A DNA stretch of 64,000 nucleotides, taken from assembly GCA_045561055.1 (NCBI GenBank), contig JBJKYL010000010.1:1-64000 (forward strand). Reading direction: 5' to 3'. Below are positions 8,637 through 17,421 of the stretch, one piece after another. The stretch is from SMWC01 sp045561055. GTDB lineage: Bacteria; Pseudomonadota; Gammaproteobacteria; Steroidobacterales; Rariloculaceae. Made by a program: the position numbers and the translations under genes. Position 1 is the first letter of the stretch. Every line of letters starts with the position of its first letter. The notes under the pieces are model-generated. The model had not been told where the DNA came from. It saw only the letters and a list, made by a program, of their open reading frames with translations, and did not search any database.

Positions 8637-9895
8637 TAAGTTAAATTATTTGCTGCGGTTGGAGCGATATGGAAGTAGGACTTAAAAGCCAGTAACAGAA
8701 GTATCCCTGGAATAGCAACCAGCGCCGATACAGTGAAGAACGCCCCCCAACCTAATTGCGTCGCCAGCCAACCAGTGGGCGCCGTAAGAACTACTCGAGG
8801 CAGACTAGCAAGCGCTGATAGCATAGCGAACTGAGTCGCAGTAAATCTCCGATCGGTAAGATACGCCATGAAAGCTAGCAGAGCAGCACTCCCCATTCCC
8901 TGGGTAAGATTTTCGAAAGCGATAACTCCCGCGAGCCACCAGAGATCGTATCCGACCATTGACAAGACCACGAATCCCGCAGTTGATACTCCCTGCAAGA
9001 CTCCGGCAATTATCAACGCTCTGTATAGCCCCACTTTTAACGTGAGAACTCCGCCAATGAAAACTCCGAACAACAAGGGCGCTACTCCGAAGAACTTCAC
9101 AACCGTACCAATCTCGGTGTTCGAGAACCCCGTTTCTAGATAGAAAGGGATCGTCATGTGGCTGGCGAGATTATCTCCGAGTTTGTAAAACAGGATAAAG
9201 GCGAGCATTAAAACCGCGGGCCCGGCAAAACTATGCCGGCCAAAGAACTCAATGAATGGCCCTACAAAAGCAGCCTTGAGACTACGAGGTGCATTTTTCA
9301 CAACACCTGGCTCAGGCGCCATGACAGTGACAATAACCATCGAGAGCATGACTACCGCCATAAAGAAGTAAACGCCGGCAAATCCGATAAGATCGGCGAG
9401 GATCAATCCGCCCGCAGAGGCGAGGAGCATCCCCAGACGGTATCCGTAGGTATACATCGACGCTCCCAGGCCCTGCTCAGCGTCGGCTAGAGTCTCCCTT
9501 CTATAGGCATCGATCACTATATCTTGGGTAGCGGAGAAAAATGCTACGAGGCAAGCCGCGAGAGCCACCTTCCAGACACCCCCAAGCGGATCCTGAGTCC
9601 CTAGAATCGCGATGGATAGCGCCAGACAACACTGACTGATAATTAACCAGCTTCGGCGCCGGCCGAAGCCCAGCGGGTTGAACCGATCTATTAAAGGCGC
9701 CCAGAGAAATTTGAGATTGTAAGGCAAGCCTACCAAGGCTAAAAAGCCAATAGTCGTAAGACTCACGCCTTCGGACTGGAGCCAGGCTTGGAGCACCGTT
9801 AGTGTCAGCAGCAAAGGTACGCCACCGGCAAAACCCATGACCCCCGCAAGCCAGAAACGAGCGCCAAAAAAAACACTCCAACTGAATCCTGGCAT
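8636..9895 (-). CDS. ampG: AmpG-like muropeptide permease (MFS)
   Basis: A 419-residue, roughly twelve-segment MFS protein that matches AmpG, the inner-membrane importer of anhydro-muropeptides in cell-wall recycling. Diagnostic segments are FAGGVPLLLTLTVLQAWL at the N-terminus, YNLKFLWAPLIDRF and ATQDIVIDAYRRE. The ATG at 9895 follows the stop codon of the exonuclease III frame by one base. Because that upstream gene carries a frameshift, its altered frame runs straight into ampG and would read as a 710-residue fusion; the domain boundary and the ATG argue for a separate gene. Confidence 0.9.
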   Translation of the reverse strand: MPGFSWSVFFGARFWLAGVMGFAGGVPLLLTLTVLQAWLQSEGVSLTTIGFLALVGLPYNLKFLWAPLIDRFNPLGFGRRRSWLIISQCCLALSIAILGTQDPLGGVWKVALAACLVAFFSATQDIVIDAYRRETLADAEQGLGASMYTYGYRLGMLLASAGGLILADLIGFAGVYFFMAVVMLSMVIVTVMAPEPGVVKNAPRSLKAAFVGPFIEFFGRHSFAGPAVLMLAFILFYKLGDNLASHMTIPFYLETGFSNTEIGTVVKFFGVAPLLFGVFIGGVLTLKVGLYRALIIAGVLQGVSTAGFVVLSMVGYDLWWLAGVIAFENLTQGMGSAALLAFMAYLTDRRFTATQFAMLSALASLPRVVLTAPTGWLATQLGWGAFFTVSALVAIPGILLLLAFKSYFHIAPTAANNLT

Positions 9896-9896
9896 G

Positions 9897-10666
9897 CTAG
9901 AGATCATAGTCGATCGTAAGCGGAGCGTGATCCGAGTACCACTTGTTTTTATAGACCGCGACCCGCTCAATATGCCGTTCGAGATCCGATGAGACAAGAT
10001 GATAGTCAATTCGCCAACCGACGTTTTTCTCTCGCGCCTGACCGCGATTTGACCACCATGTATACTGATCTGGCTCTTTGTTGAGCGCGCGCGAAACGCG
10101 TCCACATAGCCGCCGGTCGTCAGCACACGGTCCATCCAGGCCCTCTCTTCAGGCAGAAAACCAGAGTTCTTTCGATTGCCACGCCAGTTTTTTAAGTCAA
10201 TCTCCTTATGTGCGATGTTGAAATCGCCACACAAAATATAGGAGCGCTTCTTCTTTCGTAGACGATCAAGATGCTTCTCGAACAAATTCAGAAAACGAAA
10301 CTTCGACTCCTGCCGGTGGTCACCGGCCGATCCCGAGGGAAGATAAACGCTTACGATAGCCAGATTGTCGAATATTGCCTCAACGTATCGGCCTTCGGCA
10401 TCAAATTCAGGCGATCCCAACCCGTAAACTACATCGTTGGGTTCAACGCGCGAATAAATCGCTACTCCGCTATATCCAGGACGTTCAGCATCGTGGAGAT
10501 ATCGATAATAGCCCCGCCGTTCGAACGGCGTTCCTGCTAACTGCTCCGCCTTCGCTTTGAGTTCCTGAACACAGAGCACGTCAATTTTCTGCCTCGCGAA
10601 CCAGTCGAAGAAACCTTTTCTAGCGGCCGCGCGCAGTCCATTGGCATTAAAACTGACAACTCTCAC
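9897..10666 (-). pseudogene. Exonuclease III gene, frameshifted in a CG repeat
   Basis: The frame starts at GTG 10666 (VRVVSFNANGLRAAARKG) and carries LCVQELKAK, GYSGVAIYSR and CGDFNIAHKEIDLKNW, the standard AP endonuclease/exonuclease III blocks. At the alternating CG tract (10085-10093) the frame changes: afterwards the frame shifted by two bases encodes the missing end LNKEPDQYTWWSNRGQ, then the SDHAPLTIDYDL terminus and TAG at 9897-9899. The total length, 770 bases, is two more than a multiple of three, so one extra CG dinucleotide explains it. Without it the product would be 255 residues. An intact second exonuclease III lies at 60039. A sequencing or assembly error is the main alternative. 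Confidence 0.8.
10085..10093. repeat. Alternating GC tract at the frameshift point
   Basis: Nine bases of alternating G and C sit inside the exonuclease III gene exactly where the two coding frames meet. Removing one dinucleotide restores the full-length family sequence. Dinucleotide tracts are prone to slippage, so this may be a mutation, a phase-variable site or a base-calling error. Confidence 0.7.
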
Positions 10667-10780
10667 CCTAGTTAACCCCTCATCTTGGAACCTATCACTC
10701 ACTACAAAGAAACGAATCGAGTGGAATCCCCAATTCTTTTTAAGCGCTGTATCATAGAGCAAGGTCATGATTTGGTCTCT

Positions 10781-11434
10781 ATGGAAACGTATAAGAAAAA
10801 ATTTCTAGAATTGGCACTGGAATCCGGCGTGCTGAGATTCGGGGAGTTTGAGCTCAAATCCGGGCGTCTCAGTCCATATTTCTTTGACGCCGGCTTATTT
10901 AATTCCGGCCATGCAGCCGCAAAACTCGGAAGTTGTTACGCCTCCGCACTGACTGAGTTGGATATCGAATTCGATATGTTGTTCGGGCCAGCATATAAGG
11001 GAATTGGCCTAGTGACTTTGACAGCTGCCGCACTTGCCGAGCACCACGACATAAGTTATCCGTTCGCCTACAACCGCAAGGAAGCGAAAGATCATGGGGA
11101 GGGTGGCGTAAGTGTCGGGGCGCCCATAAAGGGGCGCGTCCTGATTCTAGACGACGTGATTACAGCGGGAACGGCGATAAACGAAGCAATCAAAATAATC
11201 CGAGCCTCTGGCGCGGAACCCGCGGGCGTACTAGTCGCCCTGGACCGGGAGGAAATTGGCAACCAAAATCGCATTTCAGCTGTACGCGAACTGGAGGAGA
11301 ACGTTGGGATACCCGTACGTTGTATTGTCTCGTTAACTGATCTAGTAAATCATCTCAAGGAAAACAGCGAGCTTTCCGAACACCTGCTAAGCGTCGTTTC
11401 GTATCGCAATCGCTATGGGATTACCTTGGAATAG
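10781..11434 (+). CDS. pyrE: Orotate phosphoribosyltransferase
   Basis: PyrE joins orotate to PRPP to give OMP in pyrimidine synthesis. The 217-residue product matches E. coli PyrE along its length: FLELALESGVLRFGEF, SPYFFDAGLF, LLFGPAYKGI, FAYNRKEAKDHGEGG, and the PRPP-binding VLILDDVITAGTA. The ATG at 10781 aligns with the family N-terminus. An in-frame TTG at 10772, three codons earlier, has a better spaced AAGG and is a possible start. It is divergent from the exonuclease III gene, as in many gammaproteobacteria, and convergent with dut. Confidence 0.95.
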   Translation: METYKKKFLELALESGVLRFGEFELKSGRLSPYFFDAGLFNSGHAAAKLGSCYASALTELDIEFDMLFGPAYKGIGLVTLTAAALAEHHDISYPFAYNRKEAKDHGEGGVSVGAPIKGRVLILDDVITAGTAINEAIKIIRASGAEPAGVLVALDREEIGNQNRISAVRELEENVGIPVRCIVSLTDLVNHLKENSELSEHLLSVVSYRNRYGITLE

Positions 11435-11582
11435 ACTGGGTGGCCATTGTAAAAAACTTAGCCTAATTAGTTCCCCCAGTCTCACCACAACCTGAAAAGA
11501 TCTGGCTTAGCCGTAAAGCATCTCGCACTTTGTGAAGAAACTCTGACCGCGGATGAACTAACTCCTATCGTAGATCAGTCGA

Positions 11583-12053
11583 CTAAGCACGGCCAGTGTG
11601 ACCGAAACCCCCGGCCCCGCGGTCACTTTTTGCAAAAGAATCGACAACCTGAAAATTCACCTGACGAACGGGGACAATCACGAGTTGTGCAATACGCTCG
11701 GCCGGCTTAATACTGAAAGTGGTCGTCCCACGATTCCAACAGGAAATAAAAATCTCTCCCTGGTAATCCGAGTCAATCAACCCCACTAGATTTCCTAGTA
11801 CGATCCCGTGTTTATGTCCGAGCCCGGAACGCGGCAATATCAACGCGGCTAGTCCAGGATCGTCGAGATATATAGCAAGACCAGTGGATATCAGTTCGCA
11901 ATCTCCGGGAGCAAGTTCCAGGACGTCATCAAGACAAGCGCGCAGATCGACTCCCGCCGACCCCGGAGTGCTCGGCTCAGGCAACGCAATATCCTGCCCA
12001 AGACGTGTATCGACGATCTTGAGCTGTACATTCTGAAAAGCCGGATCGGTCAT
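11583..12053 (-). CDS. dut: Deoxyuridine triphosphatase (dUTPase)
   Basis: A 156-residue trimeric dUTPase that hydrolyses dUTP to dUMP, keeping uracil out of DNA. Conserved motifs are in order: AGVDLRAC (motif 1), PRSGLGHKHGI (motif 2), GLIDSDYQGE (motif 3), ERIAQLVIVPV (motif 4) and the glycine-rich RGAGGFGHTGRA tail (motif 5) that closes over the active site. It follows coaBC by eleven bases, the order seen in many gammaproteobacteria, and is likely in the same transcript. Confidence 0.96.
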   Translation of the reverse strand: MTDPAFQNVQLKIVDTRLGQDIALPEPSTPGSAGVDLRACLDDVLELAPGDCELISTGLAIYLDDPGLAALILPRSGLGHKHGIVLGNLVGLIDSDYQGEIFISCWNRGTTTFSIKPAERIAQLVIVPVRQVNFQVVDSFAKSDRGAGGFGHTGRA

Positions 12054-12064
12054 TCAGCTCAGGC

Positions 12065-13312
12065 TTAAGCCATTTGCGAGGAAGAGCTGTTATCTTCACA
12101 GCAAACGCGATAGCGTTTAGCGATGAGTTCAATAAGGCGGCGAGCTAGTATCGGCTTGGTCGTCCGTTCAAGTTTTACTTGATCATCGTCCCACATTACC
12201 GTTAGAGAGTTACTCTCCTGATCGAAACCACAGTCGGGTCCGACACGGTTGGCAGCGATCATATCCAAACACTTACGCTTAAGTTTCTCTGCAGCGTGAT
12301 GAGTGACATCTTCAGTCTCGGCCGCAAAACCGACCGTGAATGGCCCTTCATCGAGCGCGGCTACGCTAGCCAGCGTGTCCAGGGAACGGATCAGCTCCAA
12401 ATTAACCTCACCTTCCAAACGCTTGATCTTCCGCGCCGAAGGTTTCTGTGGCCGATAATCCGATACCGCAGCACAGGCGATGAATAAATCAGTTCCATCG
12501 ATATGTTCATGAACGGCTTCGTACATCCCTTGGGCACTCTCAACATCTAGCCTTTTCACTCCGGGCGGTGTCGCTAGTGAAACCGGGCCGCTAACCAATA
12601 TCACATCAGCTCCTGCCTGCTGCGCGGCAGCGGCAATCGCGTAACCCATCTTTCCCGAACTCCGATTGGTAATGTACCTCACCGGATCGATGGGTTCACG
12701 GGTGGGACCAGCTGTAACAATGGTCTTGAGCCCGCTTAGCGACTCGGAAACAAGGACCGCCGGTTCTTCGAACACGGCACGGACAATATCCCCAGGCTCC
12801 ATCATCCGACCCGGACCCTCCTCCCCACAAGCTTGGTCACCGGCCATCGGTCCGAGCATTCGGATACCGCGCTGCTCCAACAGCTTTCGATTGCCCTGTA
12901 CTGCCAGGTTACCCCACATAACATGGTTCATTGCAGGAGCAAGAATTATGGGCGCCTTCGTAGCGACACAGATCGTGGACAGAAGGTCTTCGGCAAGACC
13001 GGCAGCCAATAGCCCCATACAATGCGCGGTCGCAGGAGCGATTACGATAAGATCAGCCCAACGCGCGAGCTCAATATGGCCCATTGCGGCCTCAGCCGAT
13101 TCGTCCCAGAGTTCCCCACAAACCCGGCGGCCGGACACCGCCTGGAAGGTTAGGGGCGAAACAAACGTTTCAGCGGCCCGAGTCATCACAACCTGAACCT
13201 GCGCGCCGCGATCCTTAAGCCTGCGAACGAGCTCCGGACTCTTGTAGGCGGCAATACCCCCCGTGACTCCTAGCAAAATCTTAGGGCCTGCGTTTGTGCT
13301 AATTTTAGCCAT
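12065..13312 (-). CDS. coaBC: Bifunctional phosphopantothenoylcysteine synthetase/decarboxylase
   Basis: A 415-residue fused enzyme of coenzyme A synthesis. The N-terminal CoaC flavoprotein domain (about 1-185) shows LLGVTGGIAAYKS, the histidine in GHIELARWAD, APAMNHVMW and ACGEEGPGRMMEP with the catalytic cysteine. The C-terminal CoaB ligase domain (about 190-400) shows TAGPTREPIDPVRYITNRSS, AAVSDYRP and the KIKR segment. The start is ATG at 13312. CoaD, a later enzyme of the pathway, is encoded at 16884. Confidence 0.96.
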   Translation of the reverse strand: MAKISTNAGPKILLGVTGGIAAYKSPELVRRLKDRGAQVQVVMTRAAETFVSPLTFQAVSGRRVCGELWDESAEAAMGHIELARWADLIVIAPATAHCMGLLAAGLAEDLLSTICVATKAPIILAPAMNHVMWGNLAVQGNRKLLEQRGIRMLGPMAGDQACGEEGPGRMMEPGDIVRAVFEEPAVLVSESLSGLKTIVTAGPTREPIDPVRYITNRSSGKMGYAIAAAAQQAGADVILVSGPVSLATPPGVKRLDVESAQGMYEAVHEHIDGTDLFIACAAVSDYRPQKPSARKIKRLEGEVNLELIRSLDTLASVAALDEGPFTVGFAAETEDVTHHAAEKLKRKCLDMIAANRVGPDCGFDQESNSLTVMWDDDQVKLERTTKPILARRLIELIAKRYRVCCEDNSSSSQMA

Positions 13313-13466
13313 AGCTATCCTAATACCATTATGAAGCTTAGCCTTCCGACGGCACCTTTTCCAGCAACGACCGCCGTTTTTCGCGCTTTCTTAAACAGTT
13401 GTAGATTCTTCCCCCAGACCTGCTCCCAGCCTTAATTTCAATTTTCGAAGCGAACCGAGGTTTTCC
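13313..13466. other. First part of the coaBC-rpmB intergenic gap (radC position)
   Basis: In many gammaproteobacteria radC lies between coaBC and rpmB. Here the whole gap is about 405 bases (13313-13717) and I can find no RadC-like reading frame in it. The first 150 bases hold the presumed coaBC promoter and no gene I can recognise. A short frame follows at 13467. Confidence 0.45.
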
Positions 13467-13598
13467 ATGGGAAGTCCAGAGCTGAGGGGTATTAACCTAT
13501 CTGTTCCTCTCACGCAACCCCGCTTGATTCATTATGGCAAACTATTTGGAAACATTGCAGATCGCGCTGCCGTTTTGTTTGGGAAGGTGCTGAATTAA
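13467..13598 (+). CDS. Possible small protein of 43 residues
   Basis: An ATG frame of 43 codons ending in TAA. A GAGG sequence sits six bases before the ATG, which is a good ribosome binding site. The C-terminal half (GKLFGNIADRAAVLFGKVLN) looks like an amphipathic helix and is more protein-like than a random frame. I do not recognise a family. It lies in the gap where radC is usually found and 120 bases before rpmB. It could be a real small gene or a chance frame; only conservation in relatives would settle it. Confidence 0.3.
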   Translation: MGSPELRGINLSVPLTQPRLIHYGKLFGNIADRAAVLFGKVLN

Positions 13599-13641
13599 TC
13601 TCTACGCCATAACGCAAAGCTCCCTAGTCCCGAAAAACTAA

Positions 13642-13688
13642 GCGGGGGGGGCTGGATATAGGCCGTGCTAGACGGTATAGTCCCCCGC
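13642..13688 (+). promoter_or_regulatory. Inverted repeat in the rpmB leader
   Basis: GCGGGGG at 13642-13648 is complementary to CCCCCGC at 13682-13688, with a 33-base loop, ending 29 bases before the rpmB ATG. It may form a leader hairpin in the L28-L33 transcript or belong to the promoter region. There is no T tract, so it is not a typical terminator. Confidence 0.25.
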
Positions 13689-13717
13689 CTTCTACTAGCT
13701 AGGCACAAGGCATAGAA

Positions 13718-13954
13718 ATGTCCAGAGTCTGCCAAGTAACCGGAAAACGACCGATGTCGGGAAATAATGTTTCCCACGCGCTCAACAGAACGCGGCGGAG
13801 GTTCTTACCCAACCTTCATACGCAACGATTTTGGCTGGAGAACGAGAGAAAATTCGTAAAGCTTAAGGTCTCTCGGAAAGGCCTACGTATTATCGACAAG
13901 CTTGGCATCGAGCAAGTAGTCAAGAACCTGCGCGAACGCGGCGAGAAAATATAA
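13718..13954 (+). CDS. rpmB: 50S ribosomal protein L28
   Basis: The 78-residue product is nearly collinear with E. coli L28: SRVCQVTGKRPMSGNN, then RRFLPNLHTQRFW, the lysine-rich middle, and the C-terminal NLRERGEKI. It is a component of the large ribosomal subunit. The start is ATG at 13718. rpmG follows after 14 bases, the usual two-gene operon, with mutM downstream in the same direction. Confidence 0.98.
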   Translation: MSRVCQVTGKRPMSGNNVSHALNRTRRRFLPNLHTQRFWLENERKFVKLKVSRKGLRIIDKLGIEQVVKNLRERGEKI

Positions 13955-13968
13955 CTGGGACAAAAAAG

Positions 13969-14124
13969 ATGAGAGAAAAAATTCGACTCATGTCTACAGC
14001 GGGAACCGGACATTACTACACTACGACGAAAAACCGTCGGCTCCACCCGGAAAAAATGGAAATAAAGAAGTACGACCCACGAATCCGAAAACATGTTGCA
14101 TATAAAGAGACAAAGATAAAATAG
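13969..14124 (+). CDS. rpmG: 50S ribosomal protein L33
   Basis: A 51-codon frame from ATG at 13969 to TAG at 14122. The translation begins MREKIRLMSTAGTGHYYTT and continues KNRR, HPEKMEIKKYDPRIRKHV and ends KETKIK, matching E. coli-type L33. It lacks the zinc-binding cysteine pairs of the alternative L33 form. A purine-rich AAAAAAGA run precedes the ATG. It sits 14 bases after rpmB as expected. Confidence 0.97.
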   Translation: MREKIRLMSTAGTGHYYTTTKNRRLHPEKMEIKKYDPRIRKHVAYKETKIK

Positions 14125-14369
14125 CAACCACGTCACCCTTAATTCTTACTAAAACCGGAACCGGCTCCGGTAGCAACAGACAACCGAAAACACCCAATAG
14201 TGCCAGCGGAACTTTAATACCAATTGCTTCGGCACGCATACGTAAATCTCCGAGAGTGGTTAGCGGCTATTATCATTCGTGCTCGCCTACGGCAAAATCG
14301 GAACACTGTGAGACAACTCACAACCGTTTAGCGCTAGCGAGGAAAGTAGAGGGCGCGTAAGCTTGGACG

Positions 14370-15182
14370 ATGCCCGAACTACCGGAAGTAGAAACTATAC
14401 GACGCGGTTTAGAACCGCTACTGGTCGGGCAAACGATAACGGACGTAGTTGTTCGACAACCGCGGCTGCGTTGGTTAGTAGAGAGCTCGTTAGCTGAACA
14501 GGTTCAGATGCAATGTGTGCGTTCGGTGACTCGGCGCGGAAAATACTTGCTTATTACAACCGACGAGGGAACACTACTCATTCATCTAGGCATGTCCGGT
14601 AACTTGCGTTTCTTGCGCGAGCCGATAACACCATCCCGACACGATCACATCGATTTTATATTTACGTCTGGCGCACAGTTACGCTTCAACGACCCACGTC
14701 GATTCGGCAGCGTGCATTTTACAAATTCTCCGGCCAATCACTGGCTGATAAAAAATCTCGGCCCGGAACCTTTAGGAGATCAGTTTAGTGCTAACTATCT
14801 GTCGAGGGTATCGCACCAGCGACGGGTAGCAATCAAACAGTTTCTTATGAATAACCGTATCGTCGTCGGGATCGGAAATATCTACGCCAGTGAGGCATTG
14901 TTTCGGGCGGGTGTTCATCCAAAGCGTTCCGCTGGGAGGATCGCGAAACGACGCTTCGAGTTGCTCGTTGATGCTGTGCGCGCCGTGCTCAACGAAGCCA
15001 TAGCAGCTGGAGGAACGACGCTTCGGAACTTCGTCGATGGAAACGGTACTCCTGGTTATTTCCAGCAGACGCTATCAGTCTATGGCCGAGCAAACGAATT
15101 CTGTACCGAGTGTGAAACCCCTATTAAACATTGCGTTATCGGACAACGGGCAACCTATTATTGCTCTCAGTGTCAGCGCTAA
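14370..15182 (+). CDS. mutM: Formamidopyrimidine-DNA glycosylase
   Basis: A 270-residue bifunctional glycosylase/AP lyase that excises 8-oxoguanine. It begins PELPEVETIRRGL, with the catalytic N-terminal proline (after Met removal) and glutamate. LLIHLGMSG, the helix-two-turn-helix region VVGIGNIYASEALF and the C-terminal zinc finger with paired cysteines (CTEC ... CSQC) are all present. Together with MutY (window start) and dUTPase it forms the oxidised-guanine and uracil defence. The 245 bases after rpmG leave room for its own promoter. It is convergent with ggt. Confidence 0.97.
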   Translation: MPELPEVETIRRGLEPLLVGQTITDVVVRQPRLRWLVESSLAEQVQMQCVRSVTRRGKYLLITTDEGTLLIHLGMSGNLRFLREPITPSRHDHIDFIFTSGAQLRFNDPRRFGSVHFTNSPANHWLIKNLGPEPLGDQFSANYLSRVSHQRRVAIKQFLMNNRIVVGIGNIYASEALFRAGVHPKRSAGRIAKRRFELLVDAVRAVLNEAIAAGGTTLRNFVDGNGTPGYFQQTLSVYGRANEFCTECETPIKHCVIGQRATYYCSQCQR

Positions 15183-15192
15183 GCAGCCAATA

Positions 15193-16881
15193 TCAGCGCA
15201 GACCGTATCTCGGCTCGCCGATTCCCCGAGGGTCAGACGCCGCTTCAACCTCACCGGTAGAAAAATCCCAGGTAACAGCTTGCATATTGCCGAAGCTACC
15301 ACGAGCCTCTGTCACCGAGTGCCCGAGGCTCTCAAGCCTATTCACCTGCTCAAGTGTAAGCGCGTTACTTTCGTAACCAATACGGTCAGGAAAATATTGA
15401 TGATGGATTCGCAACAAAGACACCATACTCTCTGCATCAGCACCGTCGATCCACTCCAGAGCAGCCAACAAAACCATCGTGATAATTCTACTACCCCCGG
15501 GAGTGCCAAGCACACCCATACCGTTTTCATCGATAAGTATCGTAGGCGTCATACTCGACAACATACGTTTTCCAGGTTCGATCGCGTTCGCCTCAGCACC
15601 TAACAGTTGGTAACCGTTCGCGACGCCAGGCTTAATCGAAAAATCGTCCATTTCATTATTTAACAAAACCCCAGTACCGGGTGACATATAACCGCTGCCA
15701 TAAGAAAAGTTAATAGACTGGGTACCGGCAACTGCATTTCCCTCTGTGTCTAACACGGAAAAATGACTAGTTTGATCCCCGCCGCCGGTAGTTACCGGGA
15801 AAATTCCAGGTAGGTCGTCGCTTAGTGTCGCACGATCGATTCGTATACTCATACGCTGACCCGCCGCATAGAGAGGATGTAATAGACGCTGAAGAGGTAC
15901 GTCAACGAAATCCGTATCGCCCAAATACTCACCCCGATCCCTATAGGCGCGTCGCATAGCTTCTGAGAGAAGATGCGTACGCATCACAGCATCAGCCTGT
16001 GCGAGATCATAACCGGAGAGAATATTGAGCATATTGATGAGCGCGACGCCGCCTGACGACGGCGGAGGTACGGAAATAATTGTTGCGCCCTGATATGTCC
16101 CGACTAGCGGCTCGCGCTCTACAACACGATAATTCGCGAGGTCCTTAAGTGTCCAAATACCACCTCCAGCCCGAACTCCATCGACAAGCTTTTCAGCAAC
16201 GTGACCACGATAGAAGCCGTCAACCCCTTCGTTAGCCAAGGCCGTAAGCGTTGCCGCAAGGTCTAATTGACGCAGAATTCTTCCTTCTGCTAGCAATTCA
16301 CCGCTGGGGTAGAACACCTCGCGTGCGGTTGGGTTCATCGATGTGCCGCGTCGCCTAAGCCCGTTGCTGAATAGCTCACTTACCTCAAAACCCTCGCTTG
16401 CGTAGCGAATCGCCGGTTGTAACGAATCGCTCAGTGGTAAACGGCCGTAGTGCTGCGCAAGATGCACGAGCACCGCTGGTAATCCGGGTATTCCGGCGGC
16501 TAATGGACCGTCCCGCGAGGCGCGCTGAATCGGATCGCCGTTCATATCAAGATACATATCTGCTTCGGCAGCGGAAGGAGCCACCTCACGACCATCGATC
16601 ATCACTCTAAGGCCGTCCTCTTCCCGATGTAGCAGAAACAGACCTCCACCACCCAGTCCCGACCCAGCCGGTTCCACAACGCTGAGGGCAGCGCTTACCG
16701 CAACGGCAGCGTCGAAAGCGTTACCGCCTCTCTGCAGCGTATCTATCCCTGCCTGACTCGCAAGCGGGTGGGCGCTTGCTACAGCTGCTCTCTCCGGCAT
16801 GATGCCGGCCGCCGATACGGCGGATCCAGCGCAAACCGACGCTATAGAAATTAACACCCGCTGATAAACGAGAAATCTCAT
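15193..16881 (-). CDS. ggt: Gamma-glutamyltransferase (periplasmic)
   Basis: A 562-residue precursor that cleaves or transfers the gamma-glutamyl group of glutathione. A signal peptide covers about residues 1-25. The autoprocessing site is the threonine in GGDQTSHFSVLD (T371), which becomes the nucleophile at the start of the small subunit. ASAHPLASQAGIDTLQRGGN, the GSGLGGGG loop, and the C-terminal ASDPRGIGEP motif support the family. The ATG at 16881 is chosen; a TTG at 16887 overlaps the coaD stop. It lies three bases after coaD, so it is likely in the rsmD-coaD-ggt transcript, an unusual insertion between mutM and coaD. Confidence 0.93.
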   Translation of the reverse strand: MRFLVYQRVLISIASVCAGSAVSAAGIMPERAAVASAHPLASQAGIDTLQRGGNAFDAAVAVSAALSVVEPAGSGLGGGGLFLLHREEDGLRVMIDGREVAPSAAEADMYLDMNGDPIQRASRDGPLAAGIPGLPAVLVHLAQHYGRLPLSDSLQPAIRYASEGFEVSELFSNGLRRRGTSMNPTAREVFYPSGELLAEGRILRQLDLAATLTALANEGVDGFYRGHVAEKLVDGVRAGGGIWTLKDLANYRVVEREPLVGTYQGATIISVPPPSSGGVALINMLNILSGYDLAQADAVMRTHLLSEAMRRAYRDRGEYLGDTDFVDVPLQRLLHPLYAAGQRMSIRIDRATLSDDLPGIFPVTTGGGDQTSHFSVLDTEGNAVAGTQSINFSYGSGYMSPGTGVLLNNEMDDFSIKPGVANGYQLLGAEANAIEPGKRMLSSMTPTILIDENGMGVLGTPGGSRIITMVLLAALEWIDGADAESMVSLLRIHHQYFPDRIGYESNALTLEQVNRLESLGHSVTEARGSFGNMQAVTWDFSTGEVEAASDPRGIGEPRYGLR

Positions 16882-16883
16882 TA

Positions 16884-17366
16884 TCAATTGTCGAATTTGA
16901 CCCTCAGGCCCTCGGCTACATTGGGGTGAACGAACGACGAAACATCTCCGCCAAGTTTAGCTATCTCGCGCACAAGACTGGAAGAGATGAAGGTAAAATT
17001 TTCTGTTGGTGTGAGAAATACTGTCTCCACCTGATCCGTTAAATGCCGGTTCATCGTCGCTAACTGAAACTCGTACTCGAAGTCCGATACAGCACGCAAT
17101 CCACGAAGTATCCCACAAAGATCGTGTTCGCGGGCAAAGTCAACCGTCAAACCCTCATAACCAGTGACGGACACGGCTGGAATGCCATCGAACACCTCGC
17201 TTGAGAGCGCGATACGCTCCTCAAGCGAGAACAGTGGCGTCTTATCCGGGCTAGCAGCAATTGCGATTACGACCTCGTCGAAAAGCACGACCGCCCGTCG
17301 CACGAGATCCTCGTGACCCCGCGTAATCGGATCGAACGTCCCCGGATACATTACGCCAACGCTCAT
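16884..17366 (-). CDS. coaD: Phosphopantetheine adenylyltransferase
   Basis: A 160-residue nucleotidyltransferase that makes dephospho-CoA from phosphopantetheine and ATP. YPGTFDPITRGHEDLV contains the T/H-x-GH nucleotide-binding motif, GILRGLRAVSDFEYEFQLA is the substrate-binding region, and FISSSLVREIAKLGGD is the ISST-type motif. The start is ATG at 17366. It follows rsmD, the order common in gammaproteobacteria. Confidence 0.97.
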   Translation of the reverse strand: MSVGVMYPGTFDPITRGHEDLVRRAVVLFDEVVIAIAASPDKTPLFSLEERIALSSEVFDGIPAVSVTGYEGLTVDFAREHDLCGILRGLRAVSDFEYEFQLATMNRHLTDQVETVFLTPTENFTFISSSLVREIAKLGGDVSSFVHPNVAEGLRVKFDN

Positions 17367-17421
17367 TACAATCGTCCCTATCTGTCCACAGGTATATTCT
17401 ATCCTTGTCTAAGTATGTGCG

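Noticed and set aside
8636..10768. A 710-residue exonuclease III-AmpG fusion protein
   Set aside because: The middle part is out-of-frame translation after a CG-tract shift; the true exonuclease end and stop codon lie in the other frame, and ampG has its own ATG one base later.
11433..11482. Inverted repeat AGACTGGG/CCCAGTCT between pyrE and dut as terminator
   Set aside because: The arms are only eight bases with a 34-base loop and no T tract follows, so a terminator is not supported.
14154..14171. ACCGGA/TCCGGT hairpin after rpmG as terminator
   Set aside because: The stem is six pairs and no T run follows; it may be chance.
14021..14239. 72-residue hydrophobic frame antisense to rpmG
   Set aside because: It overlaps a certain ribosomal protein gene and has no supporting family; the hydrophobic run is probably incidental.
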